Below, one piece after another: positions 6,344 through 7,951 of a DNA stretch of 7,951 nucleotides (position 1 is its first letter; every line of letters begins with the position of its first letter). A program made the translations under genes and the position numbers. Under the pieces are notes generated by a model that was not told the origin of the DNA, did no database searches, and was given only the letters and a program-made list of their open reading frames with translations. The stretch is from Deltaproteobacteria bacterium RIFCSPHIGHO2_12_FULL_43_9 (GTDB lineage: Bacteria > Bdellovibrionota > O2-12-FULL-43-9), in assembly GCA_001798265.1 (NCBI GenBank), contig MGRR01000034.1, forward strand, positions 181 through 8,131, in the 5' to 3' direction.

Positions 6344-7951
6344 ATGCCCCTTCCGACAACTATTCTCTTTGGTGGTCTAGCCCTTTTTCTATTTGGGGTC
6401 CAGCTTACAAGAGAGAATCTCCAAAAGGTAGCAGGTGAGAGAATCCGTGACGTAATACACACGATGACGGAGAATCGTCTTCTTGGTCTCCTGCTTGGCA
6501 TCGTGATGACCGTTATGTTGCAAAGCTCCGGGGCAACCGCCGTATTGCTGGTGGGCTTAGGGAGCTCAGGGTTAATTACTACAACGCAGGCGATGTCTGT
6601 ATTACTGGGGGCCGCCGTTGGGACTACTGTTACCGTTCAGTTGATCTCGTTCAAAATTATAGAGTTTGGTCTGCCCTTTTTAACAGCGGGGTTTATATTA
6701 TCACTCGTATTTAAAAAACCATTCAAAAGTTATGGATATACCCTGATGGGCTTTGGTTTCATATTTTTCGGAATGAAACTGATGTCTGATTCCACGCTGG
6801 CAATCAGGAATGCGGAAATCTTTCAGTTAATAGTCACATTTTTTAATACGCACTTGATCTGGGGCATTCTTTTTGGTCTAGCCCTCACATTCCTTTTCCA
6901 GAACTCGGCCGCAACAGTTGGATTTACGATGGCTGTAGCATTAAGCGGGCATCTTACCCTTGAGGGATCGATTGCATTGGTATTAGGGGCAAATATCGGA
7001 ACATGCATGACTTCATTCATGGCATCACTTGGGGCAAGACCCCGTGGCAGGCAGATTGCGATCTCCTACCTATTCCTAAAGGTATTAGGAGTATCAATCT
7101 TTATCCCATTTATTGGATACTTTGCGGACCTATGCAGATTAACTTCATCTGAGATAAGTCATCAGATAGCAAACGCTCATACGCTGTTTAATCTCACCAT
7201 TGCTCTTGCCTTTCTCCCCTTTATCCCTGCCGGATCTAAGGTAGTACAAAAAATATTCCCAATTGTTCCAGATGAGGGATTTAAGGTTAGATATTTAACA
7301 CCACATGCCCTCGATACACCCCCTTTCGCCTTTGCTCAGGCGACAAGAGAGATATTAAGAAGCGCCGATATCGTACTTCAGATGATAAAGAAGAGCATTA
7401 TGTTATTCGAAAGATTTAGTCAGGAGTTGGTTGAAGAGATACACAAGATGGACGATCAGGTCGATATATTGGATCGGGAGGTGAGGTTTTTCCTCGCGAA
7501 ACTATCTCAAAGAGATTTAACCCCCACTCAGGCCTCCAGAGAGGTGGAATTAATATCATTCGCGTCTGAGCTGGAAAATACGGGAGATATAATTGATTCC
7601 AATATTACAGAGCTTGCCACCAAAAAAAACAGAAAACTTTTGACTTTCAGCAATGAAGGACTCGGTGAAATTGAAGAGTTTCATAAACAGGTTGTGGAAA
7701 ACTTCCAGCTTGCAATCTCTGTGTTCGCTACCAGGGATAGGGAGCTTGCGATGAAGCTTCTTCGCCATCAGGAGGATTTAAGAATTCAGGAGGATAAGCT
7801 TCGTGAAACTCACCTTGATAGATTGCACAGGGGATTAAGAGAGACCTTCGCTACATCCTCGATTCATTTAGATCTTCTTGGCAATTACCGCCGCATAAAT
7901 ACCGCGATCAGTTCCGTCGCGTACCAGATACTGGACGAACATCACCGCGAA
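6344..7951 (+). CDS. Na/Pi cotransporter family protein with PhoU-like C-terminal region, cut by window end
   Basis: Membrane protein of the NptA/YjbB type, expected to move phosphate coupled to sodium; YjbB of E. coli is linked to phosphate export. The frame is open for 536 codons to the window end; YjbB is about 543 residues, so little is probably missing. The N-terminal membrane part (about 1-305) holds the family's inverted repeat: QSSGAT (60-65) with GAAVGTTVT (89-97), and QNSAAT (186-191) with GANIGTCMT (215-223). Several glycine-rich hydrophobic helices are evident. From about residue 328 to the end it is hydrophilic and helical with acidic clusters (DDQVD, ILDREVRFF, ELENTGDIID), like PhoU domains fused to this family. 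The start has GGAG 5 nt upstream. The repeat motifs depart from the usual QSSSAT, so substrate should not be assumed to be phosphate. It is transcribed divergently from waaA; no phosphate-regulon genes are adjacent here. Confidence 0.93.
   Translation, partial: MPLPTTILFGGLALFLFGVQLTRENLQKVAGERIRDVIHTMTENRLLGLLLGIVMTVMLQSSGATAVLLVGLGSSGLITTTQAMSVLLGAAVGTTVTVQLISFKIIEFGLPFLTAGFILSLVFKKPFKSYGYTLMGFGFIFFGMKLMSDSTLAIRNAEIFQLIVTFFNTHLIWGILFGLALTFLFQNSAATVGFTMAVALSGHLTLEGSIALVLGANIGTCMTSFMASLGARPRGRQIAISYLFLKVLGVSIFIPFIGYFADLCRLTSSEISHQIANAHTLFNLTIALAFLPFIPAGSKVVQKIFPIVPDEGFKVRYLTPHALDTPPFAFAQATREILRSADIVLQMIKKSIMLFERFSQELVEEIHKMDDQVDILDREVRFFLAKLSQRDLTPTQASREVELISFASELENTGDIIDSNITELATKKNRKLLTFSNEGLGEIEEFHKQVVENFQLAISVFATRDRELAMKLLRHQEDLRIQEDKLRETHLDRLHRGLRETFATSSIHLDLLGNYRRINTAISSVAYQILDEHHRE

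Noticed and set aside
7621..7630. A AAA AAC slippery heptamer suggesting programmed frameshift
   Set aside because: The frame continues normally through the PhoU-like region and there is no alternative ORF or downstream stimulator evident.

Overview
The window comes from a Gram-negative-type (diderm) bacterium of roughly 40-45% GC by eye. The main clue is waaA/kdtA, the Kdo transferase of lipid A assembly, which implies an LPS outer membrane. A canonical bacterial SMC rather than MukB argues against enterobacterial gammaproteobacteria. Arginine is often encoded by AGA/AGG. I cannot name the taxon from sequence alone; an environmental diderm lineage (Desulfobacterota, Nitrospirota or Planctomycetota type) would be compatible, but that is a guess.

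Layout. Positions 1-3117 (+) hold the C-terminal seven-eighths or so of an SMC chromosome-condensation ATPase whose N-terminus lies upstream of the window. Only 25 nt separate its stop from the stop of a convergent minus-strand cluster. Read in its own direction, that cluster is waaA (6169 to 4874), a membrane-anchored Cache-type sensor protein with no recognisable output domain (4805 to 3474), and a small two-helix membrane protein (3493 to 3143). The last two overlap by 20 nt, so they are very probably co-transcribed and may act together. On the other side of waaA, diverging from it, is a Na/Pi cotransporter family protein with a C-terminal PhoU-like region (6344 to beyond 7951), cut by the window end.

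The 174-bp divergent intergenic region (6170-6343) carries the most striking non-coding structure: a 31-bp inverted repeat (6203-6233 / 6247-6277, one mismatch, 13-nt loop). On the plus strand its left arm contains a perfect GGAGG, its loop contains an ATG 8 nt downstream, and an 11-codon ORF runs through the right arm to a TGA. It could be a palindromic repeat element, a cis-acting RNA hairpin with a hidden leader peptide, or both.

How the genes fit together: smc is a housekeeping chromosome-organisation gene; waaA is an envelope biogenesis gene; the Cache protein and its small partner look like an envelope sensing pair of unknown output; the Na/Pi protein handles phosphate or a similar anion. 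There is no prophage, CRISPR, transposase, tRNA or rRNA in the window.
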